DNA from: Lecanicillium sp. G3
Lineage: Eukaryota > Ascomycota > Sordariomycetes > Hypocreales > Cordycipitaceae
Direction of reading: 5' to 3'
NCBI GenBank assembly: GCA_037575805.1
Contig: JAZHPD010000031.1
Span: 310,001 to 374,000, forward strand
DNA: 64,000 nucleotides
In this document: positions 11,192-26,400 of the stretch, piece after piece
Layout of the letters: each line of letters opens with the position of its first letter
How positions within the stretch are numbered: position 1 is the stretch's first letter
Notes under the pieces: model-generated
What the model was told of the DNA's origin: nothing
What the model saw: only the letters and a program-made list of their open reading frames with translations
Database searches by the model: none
Translations under genes and position numbers: made by a program

Positions 11192-14100
11192 GGACTGGAC
11201 GAGACGGGCTGCGCTCGTGCGCGATAAAAGATAGCAGACTCTGGTTTGCTTCATTTGCATTCATACGGCGATGATGGAGAATCGGCGAATTTGATTTCAT
11301 CTTTTGACAATTTATCGTGGAGTATAGAAGGACATGGATTTAAACACGACAGCTGATTACAGCATTGATACCACCAGCTCTACATGCGGTCTTTTGGGTC
11401 TGCTTCACCGGCAGGCAGTTAATGAGGTAGACGAAGCGGTGGCCGCGGGGAGACGTGCGCATTTATACTGCGAGGATTCAGAGACATTCTCGCACCTTCA
11501 TACCTTGCCAGTGTACTTTGACTTTTTGCAGTTTTTGGCAAGGCCTTGCATCTCATTTGACACCAGTGGTTTCGACCATTCGGTTCATGGCATATTTGTT
11601 CTACGCTGGGGACATCGTTGAGGCGACTCTCCGATGCCCTACCTATCAACGATGCTTTGAAACTAACGTGTCCTCGAGACATGGACGTGTCCAAACATCA
11701 CAGTAGCGGCAAGAGAACATGTGCTATGTGACGTTGGTTACCACGACATTCTGATCGCTTGCATCATTATTCGAATTTGCCTGCGAACACTATTTCATAT
11801 CTTGCTTGGGCTTTTTTTGGTCGAATGGAGTTTTACGGAAGTGCTTTTGGACAGAGGAAAGAGATATGTGCTGGTTTCTTTTTGGCATGGCGATGGGGGA
11901 AATATTACCTGCTGATCATCTTAGGTAGAGAGATCTTGAAGATGAACGGGACGCAAATGGAATATAAGGAACATACACCATCGCCGGTTTCTGGAAGGGG
12001 AATTGGGGGCGGGGCGATTACGGAGACGGTGGTTCAAACGGACGGATGGATGTGTACTACAGCACTATGTGTATTTTATAAAAAGCATTCGGCGGAAGGG
12101 GAAACCAAAGCTATTTTTTGGGTGGCATTTGCTTCTATTGTTTTGTTATTTGGGTTTGTTTTTATAGGTGATTGGGAGGATTGGAACGGGTTAGCGAGAA
12201 ATATATGCGTGTTGTTTCTACCTGAACCTGTGCTTGTATGCTGTGAATGTGAAGTGATGCGAAGTGATATAAAGAGACGTGCTTTGTAGTTTGACATAAG
12301 AGGAAGAGCGATGGAAGTGCTGCTGGGGAGTCGAATCTTGCCTTTGCTTGAGCAAGTTGCATCTGAGAGAGCGACTTTGGTCAGGATTACTTGATCTATC
12401 TACTTGTCCAATATACGGGAAGTATAGCTACGAAACGAAGTCTCCTTCTCCGATGCCAGTACAGGCAGACAGGTGAGCAGCTGCTTTGCAAGTCTTGAGG
12501 GCGTCTCTATGTACCGGACTGAGGCATAGCGAGCATAGCCCTACCAGATAGAAAAGAAAAGACTTTTTCCCCCCCCGTGCCCAGAAGCTCCCACGAATCC
12601 TAATAGAAAGATATTTACAATTCCATCCTCATGGTTCTCGTCCCAATTCCGGCCGCTGCTCCGGACCCGAAACAGAACGGTCCAGCACGGATCTACAATT
12701 ATCATGTAAAGATTTGAAGAAAAGCCACCAAGCTACAAAATCACGGCGATTCCGGTGACTTGCCTCTTTCAGAGAATAGAGGAATGGAACGCTCGGCGTT
12801 TGAATATACGACGTTCCCACGATCACCAACCTGCATCGTACTGCGGGCCGATCTCAAGCAAGCCCCTGCGTTCGGCATTTGGAGGGATATTCTCGTGTGG
12901 CTTGCGCTTAGCACTGTTTTGAAAGGGGCTCGGTGTAAGGTTCTGTGTGCTTTTGGTACTGTGTGTGGTGCTGAATCCCGTTTTCCGTTCGCGACGGTCC
13001 GGCGTTGATGGGTTGCACGTCGTTTATCTTTCCGGAGAGGCCGTGCGGATTGACGTCGATCATCCGAGGTGAAAGCAAAAAACACATGGCTACAGGGATA
13101 TATGCAATCTCAAGCCATGAGGAGAGGAAAAATCCCCAAACTCAAGGATGGGAGATGAAACAGCATAGACAGGTTGAAGCACAGAAATGGGATACAGCTA
13201 TTATGGCCCGCGCCGGTAAAGGGGGGGGGGCTCTCACCAACTCCGACGGAGGATGGGTAGAGTAGGATTGTGGCTTGAAAGAAAGAGAGTTTGGCATATA
13301 TCTGACTTATAAGGAGTGAAGCTAGACAAGGTACAGAATGCTGCTGCCTGGAGCCGAAGCTGTGAAGTATCGTGCGTTTCGGGGAGCGACACCAAGGGAC
13401 TGGGCTGGAAACGTGGAAAAGACGGCACACGGACAGTAATTTCGCGCAGAGATCAACGGGGCGTGTGCATCAGAGTAAAATGAGCCATGGTGTTTCACAT
13501 GTTATTTTGATCGATATCCAGACAGACGGGAGAAACCTCCTGTCATCCACCGAGCGTCGCCTCGACGATGTTGCTCACCCCGAGTCCGGGACCGAGCAGT
13601 ATGCACCCCGCCACGATGCACCCGCTAACATAAGCTATACTCTTCGTCGTTCTCGGGGGGTTATCTGCTCTACCCAACGTACACTTCCGAGATTGGATCT
13701 GTTGTCCGGGGCTAGCTAGCATCAACCATCGTCCATAGAGTCCGAAGTGCGGGCTGCCCGCGCGGGTGGTCGAACGGGGGAAGCAAGCCCGGCCGCACCG
13801 CGCTTTCCCGGGTGTAGGGAGAAGGGGAGGAGGTATTCGGACATCACCCAGCGGCGGCCGCTCGGGTGTCAGCCCTCGTGCCAAACGATGGAGTGATGGC
13901 GCGCCCCTTGGCGAGGTCGATTCTCACCCGGGCGGTTGAAATCCTCCGGCTCTCTCTGTCTTGACGGCGGTGCCCGCGCCGGAGCTCGGTATGGGAAGGA
14001 CCCTAGATGCCATGCACGCCGCGGATGGCGACCCTGTGTGTAGCGGAAGGATCAATCAACTTACCACGCGAAGGATACTCTGGGCGAAGATGTGATTCCC

Positions 14101-17100
14101 GTGACCAATGTGATAATTACTCTCCATGCCAATGTCCCCAGCCGGAGGACATTCTTGTCCGAAGATGCCTAGCTGCATGGAAGGAACAGATAGTTTGCCG
14201 TCTGCTTCCGTTCATTATTCCTATGCAACGCGTCGATTACAACACTAGAATTCTTGGTCTTCTCCATCGCGCTGCAGTAGGGCCTGCATACCGAGCAAGT
14301 TTTTCCCGTCGCTCTTCTAGAAGGCCAAGCAAAAAAACCGGGGGACCAATAACAGGCTGTTTGGGCCTTGCATTGCAGGGTCGCATTGGAAAAGGAACGT
14401 CACGGAATGGGAAACAGCGAATAGCATCGCTGTGTGAGCGCACTCACCTTACAAACTCTACAGGTATGTAGAGGATCGGCATACATTATCTGACCGAAAA
14501 AGAGGGGAAGCGAAATGGATATGCAGCTCCCCGCGGAGGGGGAGCACGAAGGAACACGAAGGAGCACGAGGTAGGGGGGCGTGGAAAGTCTGCCTTGCGA
14601 GGGGGCGCTAAAAGTGCGGGAAACGATCCCAGATTCGACCAGAACGGCGCCGGTAGCTATTTCCCCAAGGTGTCGAAGAAGTCAAAAAGAAAACCAGCCA
14701 CAGGCGAATGGCTGCGACTGCACGAGACCCGAGAACCAGCCGTGGAGTGGCCAACGTCGGTGGTGCTGACGGGGTCGCCCTTCGATGTGGCTTGACGGTG
14801 TCGAGGTCGACGGCGTTTCAAAAGAAAAAGGTCAAGGGGAGGAAGGGGGTAGAACAGGTAGAAAAAAAAAACGGCACTAAACTGGATTGAATGAACGAGA
14901 GAGCCAATCGAAACCCGGACTGTAGCTGTGCTTACGGTGACCGGGGAGTGGTGTATGTGTGATATAGCTTCTGACTAACTAATTACCAAGTGTTACTTTT
15001 GTGTGGGCAGACGGCGTGGCTTGAAGAAGCGTCGAGGTTGTCAATGGAACTCGCAGAATGATGGAGCTTTACATTAATGGAGCAGCTTTACAGGTGTGGG
15101 ATCCTCCTCGCTGTGCCGCTTCACCCGTCCTGCGCGAGACAGAAGGGTTCACGGGATATCTCACAGGGGCGTCTGCGTATACAGGTCTGGTCTCGATGTG
15201 CGATGGTGTAGTCGGAGTTTTTTGTAAAAGATTGCTTCAAGCCACAGTGGATGATGGATGATGGCGCAGTGGATGTTCTGCAGTTCGGCAATAGAGAGCA
15301 GGAATGAAAGACTACAAGGGGTAATATGGGTAAAGTTGAGAATGCCGCTTAGATAGACGACGGTCTACCAGCCTCGAGTGTCGCTGACTCATCAGCTGAG
15401 AAGGAAGCAACTTGGACCTTTCATCTACAGTTGATACATGTTGAGGTTTATACGTTATTGTTTGCGTGTATTGTAGTTACTTTGTATTTTGTATGTAGCT
15501 TTACAGAGAGGTTTGCTGTATGTTAGACTTGGCAACTGTGCCTACAACCGCCGTAACTACTACACTTGGACATGTTTCTATAGTTACCTATCTTGGAATT
15601 TTCGAATTAATGGCGATTTCAGTGAAAGGCCATGATTGCTTTGGAATATGTATCCAAATGTTGCTAGCTGGATACGCCTGCAGTGACGAACGCAAGACGT
15701 ACGTTACCACGAAGCTCAACCAATTGTTGAAACAAGGAACTCTTCTCCGTATTTTATCAGTTCAAACCTTGAATAATCAATTTGAAATACATGGAATTGT
15801 CGCATCATTGGTATGGAGATAGCTGTCGCCAAGTGTCAAATGCGGTCTCACACTCGATTGTTTTAATACCGCGATTCCTCAGCAACACAAAAGCGGAAAC
15901 AACCACCGCAAAGTTCAGTGTACTTTAAAACAATGTGAGCAAATAATAACGCATTTAGCATCGTTCAGTCAGTTTGTTTCTGTAAATTCACGCGCTCTAG
16001 CATCTGCCAGCGTTGATACAAGTCGCGCAACGCCTACCCTACACGCGTCATCAAACCACCGCATGCTGGAAGTGCCGCAAAACAAGCCGCCAGCATGAGA
16101 CTTTGCTCAGAGAAGAAGGTATTCATACTTGATGTCGCTGATAAGAAGCTGTTATTACGTGGATCTGCGGTATTATGGCCGTTCACTTACAATAGATGCC
16201 GTTCAAGCAACGCAGACGAGCGTCCGCATTAGCAGCGCGCCAGCCGCGTATCTCAACCAGAACTTGCCCATTAACGTTTCACAATCTATAACACCAAAGT
16301 AAAATCTGCCAAACTGACTAATAGGCCAGCTTTGATACGTGGAATCAATCTTCACTTCCAACATCCACAGCATGCGTACGTCTAAACGGCTGCGAACTCG
16401 CACTTTGCGGTGTCCGCACGCCGGAGCTACTCGTCTATCAACGCTCTTACAAACCAACCTTCATGCTGCCAAGGGATCTAGTTCTCAGGCATAATCATCC
16501 GGCTATCGGGCGAGCTTCTACGGGCAGGACCCCATCAAACTCCGCGACCGAAAGCAAAAGCCCGCAATACCCGGGCGAGCCCATGCCACCCACCCTACAG
16601 CGGCCACCTTTACAAGCCCTTTTCTTCTTGTCTCCCGGAATAGAGACATTTTCTGCGCATTTTCGTGAGCAGGTGAAGCATGGGCCATCCACACGAGTGA
16701 ACGGAAGAAGACAAGTTTGGGTGGGCATTTTGGGTCCTAGCTTCGCCTCTGGCACGTTGTCTGCCTTGCTGCCGGGGTGGGAGGAGTGCGCTTGTAAGAG
16801 CTACGGCCGTGTCACTACTCTGGTTCTGGAAACCACAACGGGCTGTTGGAGCTGACCTGGCTTTGAGGGCCAAAAAGGTACAAAATATGTATTTATGCTT
16901 TTAATTAAGAGTCTATATTCTTACAGGATTGAGTTGTAATATAGAGGAACAACGTAAAGCAGGCTGATGTACGGCCGAGTTATATTGCTATGAGGGAGTG
17001 TGCTTTGGCATAAACGGAGTATAGCAATTCGGCTAGAATTGCCGTGTAAGTGAGGGACATAAGACCCCTAGGCTAACTAGAATGCTCTGTAACTAGTTAA

Positions 17101-20100
17101 GTCAATTCAGCCTTGTATCACGGTGCAAACTAAGGCCCTCCTTTGTAGTTCTGGGTCAACATTGTTGGTATATCAGCCTTCAGTGTCAATTGCCGCCACT
17201 TTCTCAAATACTTTCCCTTTCGAAAGAAGGCGTACAGGGAAATGACAAGTTACAAAGACCAGGGCGGCGTGTATATAGCATCATTGAAAGGAATACAGCC
17301 ATCAGCACTTGAGCAGCCCCGAGTACATGAGATACAGGGTTATCGTTGTAGACAGCGCCCTATGATGCCACCGGCGCACGTTCGTGGCAAGTAAAACAGA
17401 CGTATTACCTCTCAAAGTACCATTCTCGAGTTGGACGAAAGCGGTATAGTAGACGGAACGCTCACCATCTACACACCACCACGAGACACGCACACGTTGC
17501 GCTAGACGGGTGATGAACAGGGCCAAATCTGCCTCGACAGCGGGTCCGGAACGGATGCATCACACAGAATGGACACACACCTGGCCGTGGCTGGCCTCGC
17601 CCGCGCGCGCGGTGGCTGGCTAGTCACGGTGTGTGGGAGGTTAGACGTGGGAGTGTGCAGAGAGCTTCACGGCAATGTCGGCAAGAAGGCGTGGAAGTGG
17701 CTGGATGATCTGTGTCTCTGGCGTGGTGTGGCATGCGGATCTCTCTGCGGGATGAAGTGTAGAGGAAGGGGCGTTGGGTGAGGCTGGCAGTTTCTTGAAT
17801 GCTGCCGTGAGAATCAAGGTGGATCTAACTCGCTTCTCGCCAAGTGCTGGATCTCGGCAGAGAAAGGGTCGCAAGCACCGCGCCTGGTTTGTATAAGTCT
17901 CAGCTCTGGTATGAACCTCACGCCCCCAGTACAGCATCATCATAGAGTGGGAACGCACTAACTAGCGGAAAACCCCTTGAAGCTCTCACCACTCTGTCCC
18001 ACGATGGCGGCTCACACGCCCCCCTGTTGGATGGTGACTAGTTTGGCTTTTCCTAGAATAAACGGCTGGGTGAGATTCTTTGGGCTGAAGTGGGCTGCTC
18101 ACTTACACACATGGTAAGGCACGAGAAGCATGGCAATGCAGTCTGTGCATGAGCCACCGCAGAATCTCTAGCTTGATTGATATGCAGAACCGGGGGATGA
18201 GGGGGCCCTCATGCTCACCGGGTTGGTCCAAGACCGAGCCGGTCATCATGGACGGGCAAAACGGACAGGGCCAGGATAACCCACCAACGGAGTGGCTAAC
18301 AGGGACAGCTCACACCAGCTTCGCTTTCCTCCGACGCGCAGAATGCGAGTGAGCACTGGCCCGGAGCAATTGACGAGATTGGTGTGCGGCGTTTTTGCCC
18401 GTGAAGATTGGGCCCTTGTTGTAACTGGGCGGAGCTGAATTGGAAATACGATAGTTTGGCTGGCTCTCGCAAAGGATTCCCATAGACCCTTGTTTTCTAA
18501 TTCAGCTTGGGTGCTTTATTATTGCGCTACTGATAGGATTGCGTCTTTGCTTTCATGGCTGTTCAAATGCCGCGCGGGACAGCGGAAAAAGGGCGTGGCT
18601 ATAAACTGACTTTTCGCTGTTAACATCATGGATGGTGTAAACCAAGTATACAGCTCATGACTAGTCTCGTCCGAGGCGTTGGAGCGATGGAGGGTTGAAG
18701 CTGCCGGTGAGCATGTTTCCGCGGCCCAAGCTCCTCGACTACACCACAGGCAGCGTCCGTCTCTCCGCACCGAACGCTGCCCCGTGGGAGAGGCATGTCT
18801 GGTACCATTCCCGTATAGCGTGATGTTGTACGGAGAGAGAGAGGTAGACCTTGCATCGGTGTGGTAGCGCGCGTTCATTCTCGCATGATAGAAAGAGGCG
18901 ATGATAGTTAAATGCTACAGTTGCAGTCACGTAGCGTAGTAGTTCATCCGGTACTCGATTCTCGCTACCACTCTGATCTTCCTCTTCATCTTCAAAAGCA
19001 GCAAACGAGCCCACAAATAAGAAGCAATGCGACACAAATCACGTGGACGACGGTTATTGTGCCTACCGTCGCTTCTGTATTGCAGCATGAAGCCGGTACA
19101 GCTCTGACTACTGCATCTCGCTGGAGCTAGGCCCGGAAGTACGGCAAAGAATATGCCTAATGATTGTCACTCATTCCTCCTTTGATTATTCCCTCTACCC
19201 CAGTTTTATGTCTGAGCTCACGCATCTGGGGCCATGCATTCGAACATCTCCAGAATTCTCATGGAAGGATGTCTGAAAGGTGTGGGAGGGGGGACCAGCT
19301 GCTGATGCCACGGTGAGATAGGAAACCGGGGGAGGAATGAGGATAAGGCTAGCCCTCAGATATTCTGGGGAACAAGTGACGACACCGCGCATCTCTGGTG
19401 CCGAAGTCGCCGGGAGCACTATAATCGAGGCTTCTTCTGAATTGGAGAAGTTGATGCTGATCCAAGGTTGGGAACGGAGCTGTTTGATCGGCAGCGACGC
19501 GCTGTCAAAAATAGGTGAGAAACGAACAATGAGCTGTGCGTGAGAAACGATGCGCTCAGCCTCGTTCGTTCAGGGAGATTGTATGATCGGCGGGGCTACG
19601 TAGGGCGTATAACGTTGTCAATACGGTGGTTATCAGCTCTTCCGGCGTTATACCAGGCTTCAGCAGGAGCACACGCTGGAAGAAAAGTAAAATATTTGAT
19701 AAGCACGTTATTCTGAATTGTGGTCTGTTGCTTAAACGAAGAAGCGCGGGTGTGCCTGAGTGACCATCCCCATGGTGAATAAGACAACAGGAAACGATGC
19801 TATTCCAAAAGTCGTATACAATTTGTCTCGCTCATATTCTATGCTGATTTGAGACATAGGAAGACCCGCTAAAAAGAGACGAGCAGTGCCCATTGCAGAA
19901 TTAAACACGAACAGGGTCCGGGGTGTGTATACATGACCATCACCGACGTCAAAAAGATAACACCGCGGGCATACAGGCGGACGCGAAGGAATATCTAGAA
20001 ACAGCAAGTGATTCCCGTCTACTGAGGACAGAAAAGTCAGATCATGCCTGCGATGGCCGTATTACATGCCTTGCTGGGTCTTTACGCCACCAAAAATCCA

Positions 20101-23100
20101 CCAGCACGAGGTCCGTCTACCAAAACGTGCGGGGGATATTCCATCCACGAGGATACAATCTTTTAGGCACATAGCAGTGAGATTACAGTGAGCCAAGTCG
20201 GCCACGGAACAACATTCCAGTGCCGTATTACACCGTTGTGATAGTTTGTTACAGATAATCTAGAGCAGGGCTGAGCTGAGCTGACCCGCCTGTTCGCCGG
20301 GGCTGAAATCTCACCGGCAGAAGCATGCCCTCTCTCGCTTCTTCAACGAAACGGCGCATTGGCGACCCGCAAACAAACATGTATACAGCTAATACTTTGC
20401 AGCACGTTCGTGGACAGCTGAGGGGGACAATAACGAAATCGCACACGGCGAGTGCTCTCCGAGTCCCTTGCTCGCGCGCGCGCCCACCACAGCATGAGGG
20501 GCAAGCGACGGTTTCGGCACCGGTCAAACACGGTGAAGTGCACAAGCTTCCTCAGAAAGTGTGTGTTGTGTGTGACCAGTCAGGAGATTTCCCCCCAATT
20601 TGAGAAATCGGGACCAGAAGCCATTCTACTTTGCCCATTTCCGAACTATGCGCAACATTGGTCCTCCTTCTAACGGATGAAACTTGAACACACACTTGTT
20701 CCCTTTCAGGGGATTATTATAAACGCGAATCAGAATGAAAGACGAATTGAGCAACAATGAATAGGCCATGTCCACAGGCAGTGCGACCGGAATCAACTTT
20801 CTGCACTGGCCGGAAAAGAGGACTATCTGATCCGGGGGCTGGATCCTCCTCGCTCCCCCGGCCAGCCAACCAATCCCCCTACCCGGCGCCACCAGCACCA
20901 CACATTCCCGACTATTGTCGACGGTCGGCAAGGGAAAGAAGAACAGCCAGAGCGGGCTTGAAGAGAAACCATGCAAAAATGAGGGACAGAATGCTTGGAT
21001 CCGCTCTCAGCGACTAACTATCCCGAGAACGTTCACCAGTTCGCACGCAGGGGGTACGGGATAAAAGAAAAAAAAAAAAAAAAAACCGCCGTCTGCACTT
21101 GTTATTGACAACAGCGGCACGCCGGTGTAACGCTATTAGTTGCATCTCATTGCCCCTCTCATTCGCTCGCTTTGGGTTAGGAGACTGGGGTCTTTGGCTC
21201 CGGCTGTCGATGTGATCCAGCCTGTTTGTGGGAACAGACATGTCAAGGACGAGACTGCGCAGTGTGGCATACTGCAAGCTGCAAAGTTGCGACAAGTCGA
21301 CGCAGCCATCAGGGTGATTCATCCCCAAAAGATTCCTAAGTTCTCTGTAAGGCAAAATAACGGCACGAACCATTGGTAAAACTGTACCCAACATGGAAAC
21401 TCGTGAGAACTACAGGCCCTTCAATACGCAAAACCATGATCTTGTAACTAGCCTATTCTCGCTTCAATTGTACCCATAGAGCCAAGGAAAATTATCCCCC
21501 GCTCACCGCGATTGCCGGACATCAGCGAGGGATAGGCGAGAAAAAAGGATGCTCGTCCTCGCCGGCCCAAGCTTTGCAGGATAGCCTCCAACACCCCCCT
21601 CCCCGAGCTATCACGGGGTGGCGACTAGAAGCAGGATTCAAGGCAACAGCCCACGTTGCTTAGGAAGCACCCTGCATTGCATGTCGCATCTAGCGTTGCA
21701 TACCATGACGAGTTTAGTATTGATCTCTGTCTCTAGATTGCAGGTTCTCTGCGCGGGTATGGGAAACGGTCTGTAGTGGTGGTTGTTACCGGAGACGTGG
21801 ATTTCGCATCGAAACATGACCATGGTCACCGTCAAAGCACGCCCGTAGCAGTAGTGAGCGCCCTGTGCATGGCGGAGAGGTGCCCAGCGAGGATGGGATT
21901 GACGATATCCGGGTCGTCCCTCTTCGTTCACCTTCTATCAGGCTGCACATGCACGCAACAGCGTTGCAGCACCGTCACATCCATCCCGCACACCGCGATG
22001 GCTGGGGCGAGCGAGTGTGCCAGCCCCGTTTAGTCAATTAGGAAAAGCGTGATTTCGGTGTGAGTTGTGAAGCAGACACAAGGGGAAGGAACCAGCAAGT
22101 GATCATGGCAGCGTGCCATTCACCCTCCACAACAGCCGAGCTACTGCAGGCATCGCCAACGGAAAGTACCGTCTTAGAGGAGAACCTCCTTAAAAAACCT
22201 CGTGGCAGAGGTCCATCCAAGTTGATGGTGGTGGTGTGGACGAGCCCAAGTGCTGATGGCCGCAACGTGGTTCTCGTTGCTCGAGACTGGAGAGCAAGAC
22301 TGTTGGACAGGGGTGGCGGGCGTTGCGCTGGCCCTGGATATCGGCACCGTGGGCTGGGCTGGGGCGGGCACTGTCAGATTTCAGCAGCATGGAGAGGGTC
22401 AACCGTCGAACAGATGGTCACTGGTCGACTGGACAGGAGCAGGTGTGCATGATGGCCCGGAATCACGGCATGTTATTGAACGAGCGCACACCACGCGGAC
22501 GCTTTGCTGCCAGGCACATTACACACGGGCACGGCACTGCACCACCCACCCACATTGCTCGCTCCCTTCACCTACAAGAAGCCTATGTACCTGCTGTCAC
22601 ACTCCCGCACGCTTTTCTAGAAGAAGGAGTTAGCGCAAGGATTCTCAGCTAGGCTCTCTAGCTTGAAGGACTCAAGGTCAACGGACTCCACACCTTGGTC
22701 TGCAAGAGACGAATTTCCTAAAACGGTCGCAGACAGCAGAGACAAGTCTTTCACCCAGTATGGTTAGCGCGCGCTACATTATGTCATAACCGGCGTTGAA
22801 ATCTTCCTGTCGATCCTACCCGTCACCTAGGGTAGTGGTCGTTGCGAAAGGAAGAAGAGGCATTCCTGGGAGGGAAGAATTGACTTTGTAGCTCGAAAGT
22901 CTGCAAAAAATAGCTGCCGCATTCCTTTGATTCCACAGTCAGCAGCGAACGGGGACAAATTAGCCCGATTATCGAGATGATAGCAAAATCGCCCACTGTG
23001 GCTGGCCCATCCGGCCGTCTTGGCTGTGGCCTCGCTACCGAGTTGACGAACAATGAGGCTGGCGCCATCCAAGCACTGGCTGCCTTTATCTGGGGGGTGG

Positions 23101-26100
23101 AAGAGATTCACGATGCCTAGCCGCGGATACCGTCTCGTTTTCCCGCTGTTCCTCCGACATGGGTCTTAGGTACAGAGAAACCTGTGCCATAGAGCATGTG
23201 TGCTACTGCGACAATAACCTTGGAAGACGCCGTCATGCAAGTTAAGACGCAATAGTGCAATGAGTGTGTGGCGATCTGCAAGGTGCTTTACAATGCGAAG
23301 CTGCACGGTGATGGGCGTGTGATGAAGCCCTTCGTCTGGGGACGAGTTATTTTCCACCGAGTAGATGCCAGACAAGAAGGAGCAAAAGCCACAATCACGA
23401 TCATGGTGAGAATACTCGTCTGCATTTGGCAAACTGTTCGAGCCCTTTAGCCCCTGTGGGACGAATCGGTGTGGCGAAGGGCGATGGGAGCCATCAGGAG
23501 CCACCGCACTTGGGCTTAGCGCGATGAAGCTATTGCCGTGATTTTGGTTTTTGAAGCTTTGGCGCAGAGGCATGGGACGAAAAGGTCAGTCAGGCCGAGC
23601 AGCAGCTAGGTCCATATGAGACTTCCGGGAGATCAGCAAACCGAGATGAAACCCGGCCATTTGCGCCAGTCTCAGGAAAAAGCAAGACACTGTTCAGACC
23701 AGACCGAAATAGAATAGGAGACTCAAAAAAAAGCGTGGACCACCCATACCACATCGCAGGTGTTTGGCGGCGGGATGGCAGAGTGTGGCGCAAGACTCTC
23801 GGCGTCATGGTCGGCCCAACAGGTACTTAGGCGCGTGGTTGGCCCTAGGAGTCTGGGATGGCGGGTTTGAGAGATTCGCTTCCATATTGGGCGACCCGTA
23901 TGCAGCATTGGCCATTTACATACCAGTGCGTTGATGTTAGCTTCTTTGACATGGAGTGGAACATCTGGAGAAATGGGTTGGATAGGGCAGACGGCGTGTG
24001 AACTTCATCGGCCTTCTCCCGAGAGGCGAGTGTCGGATATCGTGTCAAGTAATTACAGCAACAGAGCTCTGACCAGCGTGCTTATGGCATTCAAAAAGTG
24101 CCCCTGAGTAAATCGGCGCGCAGAAAAAGATATTGGCAATGGCGTTTTCTCTAGACTGATTAAGCCGTTCTGCGGCCGCCAGACTTCGGAGGCAGACTAG
24201 TGGCGATAGCCGTCAGGCTGCAGGAGGTATTTTGCCCAACTGAAAGACGTTACAGTCTCCCCCGTTTGGTCAGAGAGTTTGAATCGTCACAACGTTGGCG
24301 CCACTGAGCGAAGTTACCCGAGAGGATTTGGCCAACCCGAAGCTATTTCGTAGAATCATCAGCGGAAAAAGAGATGAGGCCCGGCAATCACCAACACGGA
24401 GGAACGCAGAGGGTTTTCCGGAAATGCACAACGGTTAATGGATTTCGCACCATTACCACAATTTTGGGCCCGCGTTGTGGCAGCGTCGCAGCGATCCAAT
24501 TCTTCTCCTATGTGGACGGACAGGGGTATCGGCTGTCGAGAACCCAACTCATGCAGATTGCTTGACCACAGCCTTTCTGACTCGGCCCTAGGTGCTGTGA
24601 GTGCAGTTGGATTGGGTCGGGGAGCATCGCCTTGGCCTGGAGTACTCGATGCACACCCCCCCATTCGTAACAATTATCCGCCGGGCTCCACGTCGAAAAT
24701 CCTTCCACTCCACCAGTCACTCAGCGATAGCCGGGTTTGCTTCTGGCGACATCCAGGGAGGTGGCAAATTGACGACCCAGGCCACGGGAACCCCTTCATC
24801 CGGAGCACGAGTTAATTCAAAAGTTTGAATATCTCTAATATGGAATCCGCTGAGGCACAGGACGACTGAGCAGCCTGAGTCGTGTAAGCCGTACAGACGA
24901 GCTACGGGCGCCCAATTGGATGCGTGACTGCTTGCTGTACGCAGCAGAACCGAAACGCCGAAGTGGACAGGATGCAACAGAAGGAGACGACAGCCGAGAG
25001 ACTTGGGGCCGATAGCCAGGGCAGGCAGGGACGGCTGCGACGCACGTCACATTGAGCTGCACCACAAAACGCACCACTGCACAGTCGAGTCCAGTAACGA
25101 GAACCATAACATGGATTGTCGGGATGTTTCCGACTGTGCTACATAGAGCCGGGCGACGCTTGGCCGCGGAAAATTACCCCAGAAGGAGAGTCCTTGGCAG
25201 GATTCAGAGCGTTATTGCGTGCAAATTGCTCCGTTGTGATAATGCTTGTTGTCAGCCACAGAGCGACGGTGTGCAGCGGAACTTGCCATAAACAAAGCAA
25301 CTGGAGGCGGGTGCCAATATACAGCTATATTGCGGCGTTGGAGCGTGGGGAACAGAACAGACGTCAGAACAGAAACTCTGCTGTCGAATCCGCACGCTAA
25401 CCTATTGTAGAGGAAAATTGCGCGACAACCCGGGCATGGATTGAGGGCATGAGGACATGGAACAATTGCAAAGCCCAATGAGCAGCTGCCATGACGGGTG
25501 CCCAGCATGGCGACCCCATACTTGAGGCGGTTCCTGCTAGGTCTTCGAACCAGGAAGGACTGGGATTAGTGCGAGGTGCGATAACGAGTGCGAGCCTGCC
25601 AAGAGGCTGTGAAGTTAGCGACAGCCAGCCGAGTTCCATGAAGCCAGGCAGTGTCTAGACCAGGCGTGGGGGCGGACCATCGAGGGATATTGCCGTGAGT
25701 GACTGAGGCTCGCCAGAAGGAGATTGTTGCCAACCGTCGTTTACTCACGGCCACGACCGAATACTGAAATTACGTGAGGTGCGGATTAACATCCCGCAAG
25801 ATGGATACAATGATGACGAGTTGCGATTTGCGAGAAGTGATGAAGTGCCCGAGCTTGATGCATGCGAAGAGCGTGATCAAACCCTACCGCGCATCGAGGG
25901 CCTATGAGAGCAGAGCATCGACTGCGAGTACAATCGGGTGTTTCTGAGTCCGAGCACTGCTTCTGCTTGCGTCAGACGAGGAAGGCCGTGGGATGTTCCG
26001 CTGGTTGCGTCGCGGGCGAAAGAGCGTTGGAGCGTTGACCCGGGCGTTTCTAGGTGGTGTGGCACGTCGCAGTGCGCAACTGACAGTGACAGATGGTGGA

Positions 26101-26400
26101 CACCAAGGTGAGGCAGCGAACGGGCCAATTGGAAGGGGGGTATTGACGGGGACTGACGGGGATGGTGATGGACTGATGGAGGAGAAGCTGGAGGGCGGTC
26201 GTGGAGTGGGATGTGGACTGTGGACGAGGCGGAGGAGAGAGACGGGAGAAGAATGAAAGTACGGAGTACGGAGTAGAGGTGAGCAACACGTCATTCAAGC
26301 GACTGTACCAGAGTCGACAGGCGGGCAGTACAGTGGCTGGACAGCGCTGGAAATAGTACACAGTCCGCCTGTAAATCGCGCTGTCACAGCGCTGCCACAG
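11192..26400. other. gene-poor region, left part
   Basis: About 15 kb with no gene I can recognise. The first kilobase is G/T-rich CAF40 3' flank. The stretch around 15.4-16.4 kb is visibly more AT-rich than its surroundings. Elsewhere base composition looks mixed, not the strong AT bias of heavily RIP-mutated DNA. Open frames are generally short, overlap on both strands and have no family signature. I saw no transposase, reverse transcriptase, LTR pair, tRNA or 5S rRNA. Scattered features include an A18 run at 21068-21085 and TACGGAGTA-type words near 26.26 kb. Confidence 0.7.
21068..21085. repeat. A18 homopolymer
   Basis: Eighteen consecutive A residues after ATAAAAG, with no gene beside them. 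Confidence 0.9.

Noticed and set aside
11759..12289. 176-codon frame after CAF40 with a hydrophobic segment
   Set aside because: It lies in T/G-rich 3' flank, where hydrophobic translation is expected; no family match and no transcript signal.
13760..13790. Possible tRNA B box on the minus strand (GTTCGACCA)
   Set aside because: The T-stem bases do not pair and no A box or anticodon arm is found.
14036..14065. GCGGAAGGATCA-like word resembling the 3' end of 18S rRNA
   Set aside because: The match stops after about 11 bases; no 18S sequence precedes it and no ITS/5.8S follows.
15385..15391. TGACTCA (AP-1/Gcn4-type) site in the gene-poor tract
   Set aside because: A single 7-mer far from any recognised gene start is expected by chance.
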